Below the pieces are notes generated by a model, which was not told the DNA's origin, made no database searches, and was given only the letters and a program-made list of their open reading frames with translations. A stretch of DNA of 64,000 nt from Microcella putealis (GTDB lineage: Bacteria; Actinomycetota; Actinomycetes; Actinomycetales; Microbacteriaceae): positions 372,001 to 436,000 of the forward strand of contig NZ_SGWW01000001.1 in the NCBI RefSeq assembly GCF_004216575.1, written 5' to 3'. Below are positions 9,728 to 18,901 of this stretch, piece by piece. The position numbers and the translations under genes were made by a program. Each line of letters opens with the position of its first letter. The first letter of the stretch is position 1.

Positions 9728-9801
9728 CGACGGAATCCGTCGCAGTTATCCCCAGCTTGATTCGGAATCGCTTGCTAAAGGCTGCTCGCACTGTCAGAAT
9801 C
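9728..9801. promoter_or_regulatory. Candidate Lrp operator: three GGAATC-type sites 32 bp apart
   Basis: GGAATC begins at 9732 and 9764, and AGAATC at 9796, exactly 32 bp (three helical turns) apart. The first is the centre of a perfect 15-bp palindrome, CGACGGA-A-TCCGTCG (9728-9742). The second is the centre of GATTC-G-GAATC (9759-9769). The third overlaps the -10 of the lrp gene. Fifteen-bp dyads repeated in helical phase are typical of Lrp/AsnC binding sites. Confidence 0.55.
9795..9800 (+). promoter_or_regulatory. -10 element of the lrp-like gene (leaderless)
   Basis: CAGAAT is followed by six bases and the ATG at 9807, without a Shine-Dalgarno site. It overlaps the third phased repeat, which would allow autoregulation. 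Confidence 0.4.
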
Positions 9802-9806
9802 GGGAC

Positions 9807-10274
9807 ATGTCAGGACGCCCGAAGCCTCTGCAACTCGACGACGTCTCGAAGGCGATCGTCGAACAGCTGCAGACCGACGGCCGACGCTCGTACGCCGAAA
9901 TCGGCAAAGCGGTCGGGCTCAGCGAAGCCGCCGTCCGTCAGCGCGTGCAGAAGCTCACCGACGCGGGCGTCATGCAGGTGGTGGCCGTTACCGACCCCAT
10001 GCAACTGGGCTTCTACCGCCAGGCGATGATTGGGGTGCGCGTGACCGGCGACACGACGAGCGTTGCCGAAACTCTCGCGAAGATCCCCGCCGTCGACTAC
10101 GTCGTTCTCACGGCCGGCAGCTTCGACATCCTCGCCGAGGTTGTGTGCGAGAACGACGACGACCTGATCACGCTCTTGAACACGCGCATCCGCGGTATTG
10201 AGGGTGTCGCCAGCACCGAGACCTTTGTCTATCTACGACTGCAGAAGCAGTTCTACAACTGGGGAACACGATGA
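9807..10274 (+). CDS. Lrp/AsnC-family transcriptional regulator
   Basis: The 155-residue protein has an N-terminal winged helix-turn-helix (DDVSKAIVEQLQTDGR then YAEIGKAVGLSEAAVRQRVQ) and a C-terminal RAM ligand domain at about residues 70-150, including GSFDILAEVVCEN. It overlaps the aminotransferase gene by four bases (ATGA) and diverges from the aldehyde dehydrogenase, so it most likely controls both in response to an amine or amino acid. Size and domain order are normal for the family. Confidence 0.93.
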   Translation: MSGRPKPLQLDDVSKAIVEQLQTDGRRSYAEIGKAVGLSEAAVRQRVQKLTDAGVMQVVAVTDPMQLGFYRQAMIGVRVTGDTTSVAETLAKIPAVDYVVLTAGSFDILAEVVCENDDDLITLLNTRIRGIEGVASTETFVYLRLQKQFYNWGTR

Positions 10275-11761
10275 GTATCTTCACGCGCAGCAAGAAGAAG
10301 TCAGCCTCGAAGGATGCGCGCACCGCGCACCACGAGGACAGCCACGCGATCGTCGCCGAGAGCGCCCTGGACGGGGCTATCGCGGCAAGCGAGCACGCCG
10401 ATTTGCAGCAGAAGGCGAAAGACCACCTCTGGATGCACTTCGCCCGCCAGTCGGGAATGGAGTCGGGAAACGGCGTGCCGATCATCGTGCGCGGCGAGGG
10501 GCACCACATCTACGACGCGCAGGGGCGCAAGTACATCGACGGCCTTTCTGGGCTGTTCGTTGTTCAGGTGGGCCACGGTCGCGAGCGTCTGGCGGAGGCG
10601 GCTCGCAAGCAGGCCGAAGAGCTCGCGTTCTTCCCACTGTGGTCATACGCGCACCCCACCGCGATCGAGTTGGCCGACAAGCTGGCCGACTACGCGCCGG
10701 GTGACCTGAACCGCGTGTTCTTCACCACGGGCGGCGGCGAAGCCGTCGAGTCGGCCTGGAAGCTGGCGAAGCAGTTCTTCAAGCTCACGGGCAAGCCCAT
10801 GAAGCACAAGGTCATCTCCCGAGCTGTCGCGTATCACGGCACCCCGCAGGGTGCCCTCGCGATCACGGGTATCCCCGGCATGAAAGAGATGTTCGAGCCG
10901 CTGACGCCCGGTGGCTTCCGCGTGCCCAACACGAACTACTACCGAGCCGACGAAATGGGCTTCCACGGCTCGCTCGAAGAGTTCGGACAGTGGGCGGCGA
11001 ACCGCATCGAAGAGGCCATCCTCTTTGAGGGCCCCGACACGGTCGCTGCCGTCTTCCTCGAGCCCGTGCAGAACTCGGGCGGCTGCTTCCCGCCGCCCCC
11101 CGGCTACTTCGCCCGGGTGCGCGAGATCTGCGACAAGTACGACGTGCTGCTCGTCAGCGACGAGGTCATCTGCGCCTACGGTCGCATCGGCGAGATGTTC
11201 GCCTGCACGGCCCTCGGCTACGTGCCCGACATCATCACGAGCGCCAAGGGACTCACGAGCGGCTACTCGCCGCTCGGCGCGATGATCGTCTCCGACCGCA
11301 TTTACGAGCCCTTCAAGCACGGCCAGACGGCGTTCTACCACGGCTACACCTTCGCCGGTCACCCGGTGTCGGCGGCCGTGGCCCTCGAGAACATCGCGAT
11401 CATGGAGGAAGAGAACATCCTCGAGCACGTGCGCGAGAACTCGCCGAAGTTCCGTGCCGCTCTCGAGCGCCTGCTCGACCTGCCGATCGTCGGCGACGTG
11501 CGCGGCGAGGGCTACTTCTTCGGCATCGAACTCGTCAAGAACAAAGAGACGAAAGAGACCTTCAACGCTGACGAATCCGAGCGCTTGCTGCGCGGGTTCC
11601 TGTCGAAGGCTCTGTTCGACGCTGGGCTGTACTGCCGTGCCGACGACCGCGGAGACCCCGTCATTCAGCTGGCACCGCCGCTGACGATCGGTCCGAAGGA
11701 GTTCGACGAGATCGAGTCGATCCTGCGCGCCGTGTTGACCGAAGCATCCAACCGGCTGTAA
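10271..11761 (+). CDS. Class III PLP aminotransferase, putrescine/polyamine or omega-amino acid type
   Basis: The 496-residue protein is a fold-type I, subgroup III aminotransferase. It has GLSGLFVVQVGHGR, the PLP-phosphate loop GGGEAVESAWKLA, SDEVICAYGRIGE and the Schiff-base Lys326 in DIITSAKGLTSGY. It resembles SpuC-type putrescine-pyruvate or omega-amino acid-pyruvate transaminases. An extra lysine-rich stretch of about 40 residues precedes the usual start. The start overlaps the lrp stop, so translation is coupled. With the divergent aminobutyraldehyde dehydrogenase it would give a two-step route from putrescine to GABA. The exact amine is not determined by sequence. Confidence 0.9.
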   Translation: MSIFTRSKKKSASKDARTAHHEDSHAIVAESALDGAIAASEHADLQQKAKDHLWMHFARQSGMESGNGVPIIVRGEGHHIYDAQGRKYIDGLSGLFVVQVGHGRERLAEAARKQAEELAFFPLWSYAHPTAIELADKLADYAPGDLNRVFFTTGGGEAVESAWKLAKQFFKLTGKPMKHKVISRAVAYHGTPQGALAITGIPGMKEMFEPLTPGGFRVPNTNYYRADEMGFHGSLEEFGQWAANRIEEAILFEGPDTVAAVFLEPVQNSGGCFPPPPGYFARVREICDKYDVLLVSDEVICAYGRIGEMFACTALGYVPDIITSAKGLTSGYSPLGAMIVSDRIYEPFKHGQTAFYHGYTFAGHPVSAAVALENIAIMEEENILEHVRENSPKFRAALERLLDLPIVGDVRGEGYFFGIELVKNKETKETFNADESERLLRGFLSKALFDAGLYCRADDRGDPVIQLAPPLTIGPKEFDEIESILRAVLTEASNRL

Positions 11762-11773
11762 CTGGCCAGCCGA

Positions 11774-11814
11774 GCGACGGGCCCGCGCGCGTGTATCGCG
11801 TTCGGGCCCGTCGC
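11774..11814 (+). terminator. Strong GC hairpin after the aminotransferase gene
   Basis: GCGACGGGCCCG (11774-11785) and CGGGCCCGTCGC (11803-11814) are perfect 12-bp inverted arms around a 17-nt loop, 13 bases after the stop codon. No T-run follows, so it would act as a T-less terminator or a 3'-end stabiliser. Confidence 0.55.
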
Positions 11815-11847
11815 GTCTAGCCCTCGAGTCACGGGCGCGTTGTGCAC

Positions 11848-11853
11848 CATACT
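11848..11853 (+). promoter_or_regulatory. -10-like element of the first tspO-like gene
   Basis: CATACT is followed by cgcccc (six bases) and the ATG at 11860. There is no Shine-Dalgarno site, so a leaderless start is likely. Confidence 0.4.
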
Positions 11854-11859
11854 CGCCCC

Positions 11860-12408
11860 ATGAGCACAATCGTCGCGCCCCCGGTGCCCGAAACGCGAGC
11901 ACGCGCTGGCGCCCCCCGGCCCGGGGAATGGCTCGTGCTCGGGGTGCTTCTCGCCGTGAACGCCGGAATCGCCGCGTTCGGCTCCGCCGTCTCCCGGGAG
12001 CACATCGACGGGTGGTATGCCTCCGTTCCCGCACCCATCTGGGTGCCCGAGAACTGGGTGTTCGGCGCGGTGTGGTCGACCCTCTACGTGCTGATCTCGG
12101 TCGCCGCCTGGCTGGTCTGGCGGGAGCGTCGCCGCCGCCGGGTCTCGACGGCTCTCACGGCTTATGTCGTGCAGATGGTGCTGAACAGCCTCTGGTCGCC
12201 CGTGTTTTTCGCCCTCTACCCGGCGATCGGTTCGCTTGCGACGTGGCTGGCACTTGGCATCCACATGCTGTTGCTGCTGTCGCTTGTGGTCATGATGAGC
12301 GAGTTTTGGCAGGTCCGACGCACCGCGAGCATCCTCGTTGCCCCGTATGCCCTCTGGGTGATCTACGCAGCCTCCCTGACGGTCGCGTACGCCGTCGTTC
12401 TTCCCTGA
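11860..12408 (+). CDS. TspO/MBR-family membrane protein (first of a tandem pair)
   Basis: The 182-residue protein has five predicted membrane helices and the aromatic signatures of the translocator/benzodiazepine-receptor family: WYASVPAPIWVPENWVFGAVWSTLY and a second helix set with LNSLWSPVFF. Family members bind porphyrins and other hydrophobic ligands and are tied to tetrapyrrole or stress responses. An upstream GTG in the same frame was rejected because the ATG at 11860 sits at leaderless distance from a -10-like element. A second, more divergent copy follows. Confidence 0.88.
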   Translation: MSTIVAPPVPETRARAGAPRPGEWLVLGVLLAVNAGIAAFGSAVSREHIDGWYASVPAPIWVPENWVFGAVWSTLYVLISVAAWLVWRERRRRRVSTALTAYVVQMVLNSLWSPVFFALYPAIGSLATWLALGIHMLLLLSLVVMMSEFWQVRRTASILVAPYALWVIYAASLTVAYAVVLP

Positions 12409-12523
12409 GCCTGATCCCGCACCGCCTGACGGAAGGCTCTTCTCGTCGTCCGCGAGGGTGACGCGCAGACGACGTGGAGGCTCCTTTCGTACGCTCGCAT
12501 GCGTGCCGACGGAGGGAGGGACC

Positions 12524-13063
12524 ATGGCGAACGTCGCGCAGCAGCACACGACACGCGTGGGCTTGCGCCCTCCGCGCGCCCGCTCCGTAGGGGTGCTGAC
12601 CCTTTTGGTCGCACTCGCTCTAGTCACCGCCGGTGCTGGTGCCCTCATCGCCCAGCCAGCCTTCGACGGCTGGTACGGCATGACGGCGAAGCCGATGTGG
12701 GCCCCCCACGAGACCGTTTTTGTTCCCGTGTGGGTGGCTGGGTACCTCATGATGGCGATCGCTGGCTGGCTGATCTGGCGACGTCCCGAGTCGACCGAGC
12801 GCTCGATCGCTCTCAAGCTGTACGCAGGGCAGTTTGCCCTCACGGCGCTCTGGGCGCCCGCATTTTTCGGCCTCGGCGTGACCGGCGCAAGCGGCCCATG
12901 GCTGGCCTTGGCGGTTCTGGTGGTGCTCGACATCGTGATGCTGGCGACGATCTTCCGCGTATGGGAGGTCCACCGCGGCGCAGCGCTGCTGATCGTTCCC
13001 GCGTTCGTGTGGGCGCTGTTTGTGACGACACTCAATTCGGCGGTCGCCGTCCTCGCGATGTAG
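12524..13063 (+). CDS. Divergent TspO/MBR-like membrane protein (second of a tandem pair)
   Basis: The 179-residue protein has five hydrophobic helices and a degenerate TspO signature (GWYGMTAKPMWAPHETVFVPVW, then LTALWAPAFFGL). The aligned positions match the upstream neighbour, but overall identity looks low. The ATG at 12524 follows a very strong GGAGGGAGGG ribosome site, unlike its neighbour. The longer frame starting at 12458 would put this site inside the gene. It probably arose by an old tandem duplication. Whether it still binds porphyrin cannot be told. Confidence 0.78.
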   Translation: MANVAQQHTTRVGLRPPRARSVGVLTLLVALALVTAGAGALIAQPAFDGWYGMTAKPMWAPHETVFVPVWVAGYLMMAIAGWLIWRRPESTERSIALKLYAGQFALTALWAPAFFGLGVTGASGPWLALAVLVVLDIVMLATIFRVWEVHRGAALLIVPAFVWALFVTTLNSAVAVLAM

Positions 13064-13078
13064 CGGCTGTTCGGACAG

Positions 13079-13084
13079 TAGCGT
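13079..13084 (+). promoter_or_regulatory. -10 element of the HExxH secreted-protein gene (leaderless)
   Basis: TAGCGT, then gacggt (six bases), then the ATG at 13091. No Shine-Dalgarno site is present. Confidence 0.5.
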
Positions 13085-13090
13085 GACGGT

Positions 13091-14146
13091 ATGAGCTCGG
13101 CCCCGCCCCCTGCGCGTTCACGCGCACGTCGTATTGGGCGAGCCGCACTCATGGGGTGCGCGGCCGTCGCAATCGCCGCGCAGCTCGTGGTGCTCGGCGC
13201 GGTCGGATGGGCCACAGCGAACCCCCGCGCCGTCATCGACCACTGGACGGTGGCCCGCTTCACGCCGTCAGGGGAGGTTCAGTCGCTCGCCGATCGTGCG
13301 GGCATGAGCGAGCAGGGTCGCTTCGTCTTCTACGCGAGTCGGCCCGCCGTGCTCAGCGATCGTGACTTCGCTGACTCGTGTACCAACGACGAGCCGGGCA
13401 TCGGGGTGTTGGGCTGCTTCACGCGGCCGGAGGGCCGCATCTACCTTTTCCCGATCGCCTCCCCTGAACTCGAGGGCTTGCAAGCCGTTGTTGCCGCACA
13501 CGAGATGCTGCACGCGGTGTGGGACCGCATGGCCGACGACGAGCGCGCTGCTCTTGCCGAGCCGCTCGAGGAGGCGTTCGCGGCGCTCGGACCAGACCAC
13601 GAGCTCGTCGAACGCATCGCCCTCTATGAAGAATCCGATCCGCAATCGCGCATTCCCGAGCTCTACGCGATTCTCGGCTCAGAGGTCCCCACACTCCCCG
13701 CCGTACTGGAGGCGCACTACGCGGGCTGGTTCAGCGAGCGCGACGCCGTGACAACGCTCTATGCGAGCTCGACGAGCGTCTTTCGTGAACTGGATGCGCG
13801 GCTCGCCTCCCTGCAGGAGGAGATCGCAACGCTGGGGGCCCGCATCGAGGCCGAGCGAACCACCTTTGCCGCCACCTCTGAGCAGCTCGCCGCCGACATC
13901 GACGACTTCAACACGCGGGCGGACACCCCTGGCGCCTTCGACACGGTCGACGCCTTCGACGCGGAGCGCGCCGAGATTCTCGCCCGTCAGGCAGCCCTCG
14001 AGGAGGCGCGCACCGCGCTCAATGCCGCGATCGACGACTACAACGCGCTGCTCGTCGAACTGGAGGACCTCAACGGCGAGGCCGCCGCCCTCAACCGAGC
14101 CATTAACGTCGTCCCCGAACCGTTGCCCACCGAGGACGCCGGCTGA
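13091..14146 (+). CDS. Membrane-anchored extracytoplasmic protein with HExxH motif and C-terminal coiled coil
   Basis: I do not recognise a named family. The 351-residue product has a basic N-terminus and one hydrophobic segment at about 17-42 (signal anchor). A globular part of about 45-225 follows, then a Glu/Ala-rich coiled coil of about 225-340 (LQEEIATLGARIEAERTTF and similar). AAHEMLHAVWD (His137, Glu138, His141) is a zinc-metallopeptidase-type HExxH placed right after a hydrophobic helix. Cys97 and Cys109 could form a disulfide. Downstream acidic residues could supply a third ligand. A cell-envelope peptidase or an inactive relative is plausible. The gene ends 18 bases from the convergent aldo/keto reductase gene. 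Confidence 0.75.
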   Translation: MSSAPPPARSRARRIGRAALMGCAAVAIAAQLVVLGAVGWATANPRAVIDHWTVARFTPSGEVQSLADRAGMSEQGRFVFYASRPAVLSDRDFADSCTNDEPGIGVLGCFTRPEGRIYLFPIASPELEGLQAVVAAHEMLHAVWDRMADDERAALAEPLEEAFAALGPDHELVERIALYEESDPQSRIPELYAILGSEVPTLPAVLEAHYAGWFSERDAVTTLYASSTSVFRELDARLASLQEEIATLGARIEAERTTFAATSEQLAADIDDFNTRADTPGAFDTVDAFDAERAEILARQAALEEARTALNAAIDDYNALLVELEDLNGEAAALNRAINVVPEPLPTEDAG

Positions 14147-14164
14147 GCCACGAGCGCGTGAGTG

Positions 14165-15133
14165 TCACGAGCGCGGGAAGATGTCGTCAATCTCGTCGAG
14201 GTCGCGGGCCGACGGTGTCCACGCTGACGCCGCCGCGGCGTTCTGGGCGACCTGCTCGATCGAGGTCGCTCCCGCGATGACCGAGCCCATGGCGGGGCGG
14301 CTGAGCATCCAGCCGATCGTCGCCTCGAGCATCCCGACGCCGCGATCGGCGCAGAAGGCGGCGTAGCGTTCCATGGCGTCCCACGGCGCGTTCTCGACGA
14401 GGTGCGGGCGCTGGCGCATGATGCGCGAGTCTGAGGGGCCGCCGTCGCGCGTGAACTTCCCGGTGAAGAGGCCGTTGTACAGCGGGAACCAGGGCAGGAA
14501 TCCGACGCCGTATCGGTCGGCGACCGGCAACAACTCGTCTTCCGCGCCACGCGTCAGCAGGTTGAACTCGTTTTGCGCCGAGATGAATCGCGGGTGGCCG
14601 TGCAGCTGCGCGATGAGCTCGGCCTCGACGAGCTGCCACGCGCTGAAGTTGGAGTGGCCGATGTAGCGGATCTTGCCCTCGTCGATGAGTTCGTCAAGCG
14701 CCGCGAGCGTCTCCTCGATCGGCGTGAGCGGGTCGGGGGTGTGTAGTTGGTAGAGGTCGATCCAGTCGGTCTTCAGGCGCGTGAGACTCTGTTCGACGGC
14801 GAGGCGCACGTAGCGGCGCGAACCGCGCGCCCCCCAGTGCGGAATCGGGCTCTCGTAGTCGGTGTGGCCGAACTTGGTCGCCAGCACAATCTCGTCGCGA
14901 CGGCCGGCGAGGGCGAGTCCCATCATCTCTTCGCTGCGCCCGTACGCGTAGCCGTAGATGTCGGCGGTGTCGAACAGGGTGATTCCGTGGTCGATCGCCG
15001 CGTGCATGACACGGGCGGCGCCCGCCTGCTCCTCGGTCGCCGTGCCGGGCCGGCCGAAGTTGTTGCAGCCGATGCCGACGCTCGAGACGCGAAGGCCAGA
15101 GTCACCGAGAGAGCGATAGGTCATGTCCGTCAT
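14165..15133 (-). CDS. Aldo/keto reductase
   Basis: The 322-residue (beta/alpha)8 NADPH oxidoreductase has the catalytic set in FDTADIYGYAYGRSEEMMG (Asp, Tyr), the lysine in ATKFGH, and LYQLHTPDP (His). The C-terminal cofactor region reads VIAGATSIEQVAQN. It resembles the YajO/Tas and voltage-channel beta-like AKR branch. Three in-frame ATGs lie close together (15142, 15133, 15124). The middle one was chosen because a GGGAGG site lies nine bases before it. The frame extends far upstream, but that part is antisense to tag. Substrate unknown. Confidence 0.88.
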   Translation of the reverse strand: MTDMTYRSLGDSGLRVSSVGIGCNNFGRPGTATEEQAGAARVMHAAIDHGITLFDTADIYGYAYGRSEEMMGLALAGRRDEIVLATKFGHTDYESPIPHWGARGSRRYVRLAVEQSLTRLKTDWIDLYQLHTPDPLTPIEETLAALDELIDEGKIRYIGHSNFSAWQLVEAELIAQLHGHPRFISAQNEFNLLTRGAEDELLPVADRYGVGFLPWFPLYNGLFTGKFTRDGGPSDSRIMRQRPHLVENAPWDAMERYAAFCADRGVGMLEATIGWMLSRPAMGSVIAGATSIEQVAQNAAAASAWTPSARDLDEIDDIFPRS

Positions 15134-15216
15134 GCCTCCCATCCTCCCAGCCTCGGGCACATCGCGATGCGTCCCCCGGTGGCTCATGGATGCCCGTGGC
15201 CGTCGGAGCGGCCGGG

Positions 15217-15222
15217 TAGCGT
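15217..15222 (+). promoter_or_regulatory. -10 element of tag (leaderless)
   Basis: TAGCGT is followed by seven bases (tcccgac) and the ATG at 15230, with no ribosome site between. Confidence 0.5.
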
Positions 15223-15229
15223 TCCCGAC

Positions 15230-15859
15230 ATGCCCGACTCCCCCGCATCCGCCACCACTGCCGCTGCCGCCATCTCGCCCTCCACTCGTGTCGGCCCCGA
15301 CGGCCGCGCCCGCTGCGCCTGGGTCGGCGACGTCGATGAGCTCCGCGCCTACCACGACGACGAGTGGGGCCACCCCGTGCGCGGCGACGAGGCGCTCTTC
15401 GAACGCATCGCGCTCGAGGGCTTCCAATCGGGGCTCTCGTGGCTCACGATCTTGCGCCGGCGGGAGCACTTTCGGGCCGCGTTCGCCCAGTTCGACCCGT
15501 CGGCGGTCGCCGCGTTCACCGAGGCCGACGTCCAGCGCCTCCTCGACGATGCCGGCATCATCCGCAATCGCCGCAAGATCGAGGCCACCATTGCCAACGC
15601 CCGAGCGCTCGTGGCGTGGCAGGCTGAGCACCCTCACGGCCTCGATGCCCTGGTGTGGTCCTTCGCCCCCGAGCCGTCAGCGCGGCAGCGCCCGGTGACC
15701 CTGGCCGATGTGCCCGCCGCAACCGACGCGTCGCGAGCGCTCGCGGCCGCCCTGCGCGAACGCGGCTTCCGCTTCGTCGGCCCGACCACGATGTACGCGC
15801 TCATGCAGGCCACGGGCGTCGTCGACGACCACGTCGCCGGGTGCTGGCGCGCCGCCTAG
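15230..15859 (+). CDS. tag: DNA-3-methyladenine glycosylase I
   Basis: The 209-residue base-excision enzyme removes 3-methyladenine from alkylated DNA. It follows E. coli Tag closely from CAWVGDVDELRAYHDDEWG on, with LEGFQSGLSWLTILRRRE, RNRRKIEATIANARA and FVGPTTMYALMQATG. The structural zinc site is complete: Cys29, His42, His201 and Cys205. About 27 extra residues, Ala/Ser-rich, precede the core. Its stop codon overlaps the stop of the convergent yaaA gene within the four bases CTAG. Confidence 0.95.
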   Translation: MPDSPASATTAAAAISPSTRVGPDGRARCAWVGDVDELRAYHDDEWGHPVRGDEALFERIALEGFQSGLSWLTILRRREHFRAAFAQFDPSAVAAFTEADVQRLLDDAGIIRNRRKIEATIANARALVAWQAEHPHGLDALVWSFAPEPSARQRPVTLADVPAATDASRALAAALRERGFRFVGPTTMYALMQATGVVDDHVAGCWRAA

Positions 15860-16626
15860 AGCTGCGGCACGACGAGCTGCAGTTCGGTGTCGCTGACACG
15901 GCGCAGATCCCAGCCCAGCTCGCGAGCATGCGCACACAGTGCGTCGATCGACGCGGGAACCTCGCCTGATTCGAGCAGATCCCGCACGAACAAGCCTTTC
16001 CCGCGCTTGTTGAAGTGGTTCAACGCCCGCACGGTTCCGTCGTCGTTCTGGGCGACAACCGCCACTGACACCGCCTCACGCCCGAGGTCCTCTGTCGGCA
16101 GCGGGCCGAGGGCCGAATAGCTCGCCGACCGCAGGTCGACGAGCGACTCTCCCGCGCGCCCGAGAGCAGCAGTGGAGGGCGTGGCCCACAGCGCCTTCAG
16201 CCGCAGGCCGGGCAAGCTCGAGTCGGCCGAGAGCCGATACGCCGGAATGTCGTCGAGGGCACCGATCGGGCCGAACAGAGCCGACTGCATGAGCACTGAG
16301 CGCCCGGCACGGGCGCGCGCGGCCATACTCAGCGTGGCGGCGTCCAGCGCGTCGTACAGCACCCCCGTATACCGGTCGATGGCGGGCATCACGGGCGCCG
16401 TGGCCAGCGCACGGTTGCGCGCCATCTCGATGGGTGCCTGCCGGTGCCCGACTTTGAGAGCACGAGCAATGGCCTCATCGTCGGAATTGGCGAGCAGGGC
16501 GGCCAGCGCCTCGCGGACGCGGGCGCGCGCATCCGCCAATTCGGGGAACCGGTACGTCGCGGTGGCTCCACGGCTGGCTCCCCCGTCGCGCTTCGTCTCG
16601 GACGGGGGCAGAAGCAGCAGTGTCAT
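15856..16626 (-). CDS. yaaA: YaaA-family peroxide stress protein
   Basis: The 256-residue DUF328 protein begins with LLLLPPSETKRDGG and carries YTGVLYDALD, SALFGPIGALDDIPAYRLS and the C-terminal FNKRGKGLFVRDLL that define the family. E. coli YaaA lowers free iron and protects DNA during peroxide stress. The start ATG overlaps the stop of the upstream P-loop kinase gene (ATGA), which fixes it. It is the last gene of the ATP synthase transcript and ends tail to tail with tag, sharing CTAG. Confidence 0.92.
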   Translation of the reverse strand: MTLLLLPPSETKRDGGASRGATATYRFPELADARARVREALAALLANSDDEAIARALKVGHRQAPIEMARNRALATAPVMPAIDRYTGVLYDALDAATLSMAARARAGRSVLMQSALFGPIGALDDIPAYRLSADSSLPGLRLKALWATPSTAALGRAGESLVDLRSASYSALGPLPTEDLGREAVSVAVVAQNDDGTVRALNHFNKRGKGLFVRDLLESGEVPASIDALCAHARELGWDLRRVSDTELQLVVPQL

Positions 16627-17144
16627 GAGCGCAAAAACGTCACAGCAGTATCGACGAGGGTGGGGAGGGGCTCGATCGTGTCGAGCACCAGCCGCGGACG
16701 CTGTTCGGCGAGCCCCGACCACGGCGCGTACTCGTCGAGGGACTGTTCGACGGCGTACCAGCTCGGCTCCGCGATATGCGCGAGGTCGCGCCGTCGCTGC
16801 TCGAGTCGCGCACGGTGAACGTCGCGATCGCTGCACACGACCTCGATGAAGCGCACCTCCACCCCGTACCGGTCGGCGAGCAGAATCCATTGCTCGCGCG
16901 CGGGCTGCACCGCGTTGACGGCGTCCACGATCAGGCTCTGCCGTGAGCGCAACACCGCCTCCGCGATGCGTTCGGCAACGAGGTAGGCCGCCAGGCCCGT
17001 CGGTTGGCCGGCATCAATACCCGCCGACAGAATCGCCGATTCGATCGGATCAACCGAGACGACCGGCATCGCCAGGCGCGCCGCTACCTGCTCGGCCACG
17101 GCCGACTTCCCCGAGCCGGGGAGGCCGGCCATGGCGACAATCAC
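16623..17144 (-). CDS. Small P-loop kinase (AAA_33/zeta-like nucleoside or sugar kinase fold)
   Basis: The 173-residue protein opens with a Walker A motif, IVAMAGLPGSGKSAVAEQ. It continues with VSVDPIESAI, a LIVDAVN Walker-B-like strand and an arginine-rich lid (RARLEQRRRD). The fold is that of AAA_33/gluconate-kinase/zeta-toxin proteins. The substrate is not evident. No antitoxin-like gene is adjacent, so a toxin role is unlikely. It starts six bases after atpC and overlaps yaaA, so it belongs to the ATP synthase transcript. Confidence 0.82.
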   Translation of the reverse strand: MIVAMAGLPGSGKSAVAEQVAARLAMPVVSVDPIESAILSAGIDAGQPTGLAAYLVAERIAEAVLRSRQSLIVDAVNAVQPAREQWILLADRYGVEVRFIEVVCSDRDVHRARLEQRRRDLAHIAEPSWYAVEQSLDEYAPWSGLAEQRPRLVLDTIEPLPTLVDTAVTFLRS

Positions 17145-17150
17145 GAAGAG

Positions 17151-17411
17151 CTAGAGGATTTCAGCCAGGCCCGCGACGATCGTCACGGTGTTGTTCTCGA
17201 CAGAGAGGAATCCGTCTTCGGCGCGGGCGACAATGGGCGACCCCGAGACCGGGGTGATGCGCACCTCGCCCTGACCGAGAATGCCGAGCACGGGCTCATG
17301 CCCCGGCAGGATTCCGATATCACCCTCGGTCGTGCGCGCGGAGATCTGCTTCGCCGCGCCCGACCACACTTCGCGGTCGGCGGCGACGACGCTGACGGAG
17401 AGCTCTGCCAC
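17151..17411 (-). CDS. atpC: ATP synthase F1 epsilon subunit
   Basis: The 86-residue protein consists of the N-terminal beta-sandwich (ELSVSVVAADREVWSGAA, EGDIGILPGHEPVLGIL) that binds gamma and the c-ring. It lacks the C-terminal helical hairpin of E. coli epsilon (about 138 residues), as is usual in many actinobacteria. Short epsilon subunits lack the extended inhibitory conformation. The GTG two bases after the atpD stop was chosen. The longer frame would overlap atpD. Confidence 0.95.
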   Translation of the reverse strand: MAELSVSVVAADREVWSGAAKQISARTTEGDIGILPGHEPVLGILGQGEVRITPVSGSPIVARAEDGFLSVENNTVTIVAGLAEIL

Positions 17412-17413
17412 GA

Positions 17414-18901
<1,488 letters not shown>

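Noticed and set aside
16623..17144. Zeta-type toxin
   Set aside because: The fold is compatible, but no antitoxin gene is adjacent and the gene is embedded in the ATP synthase operon.
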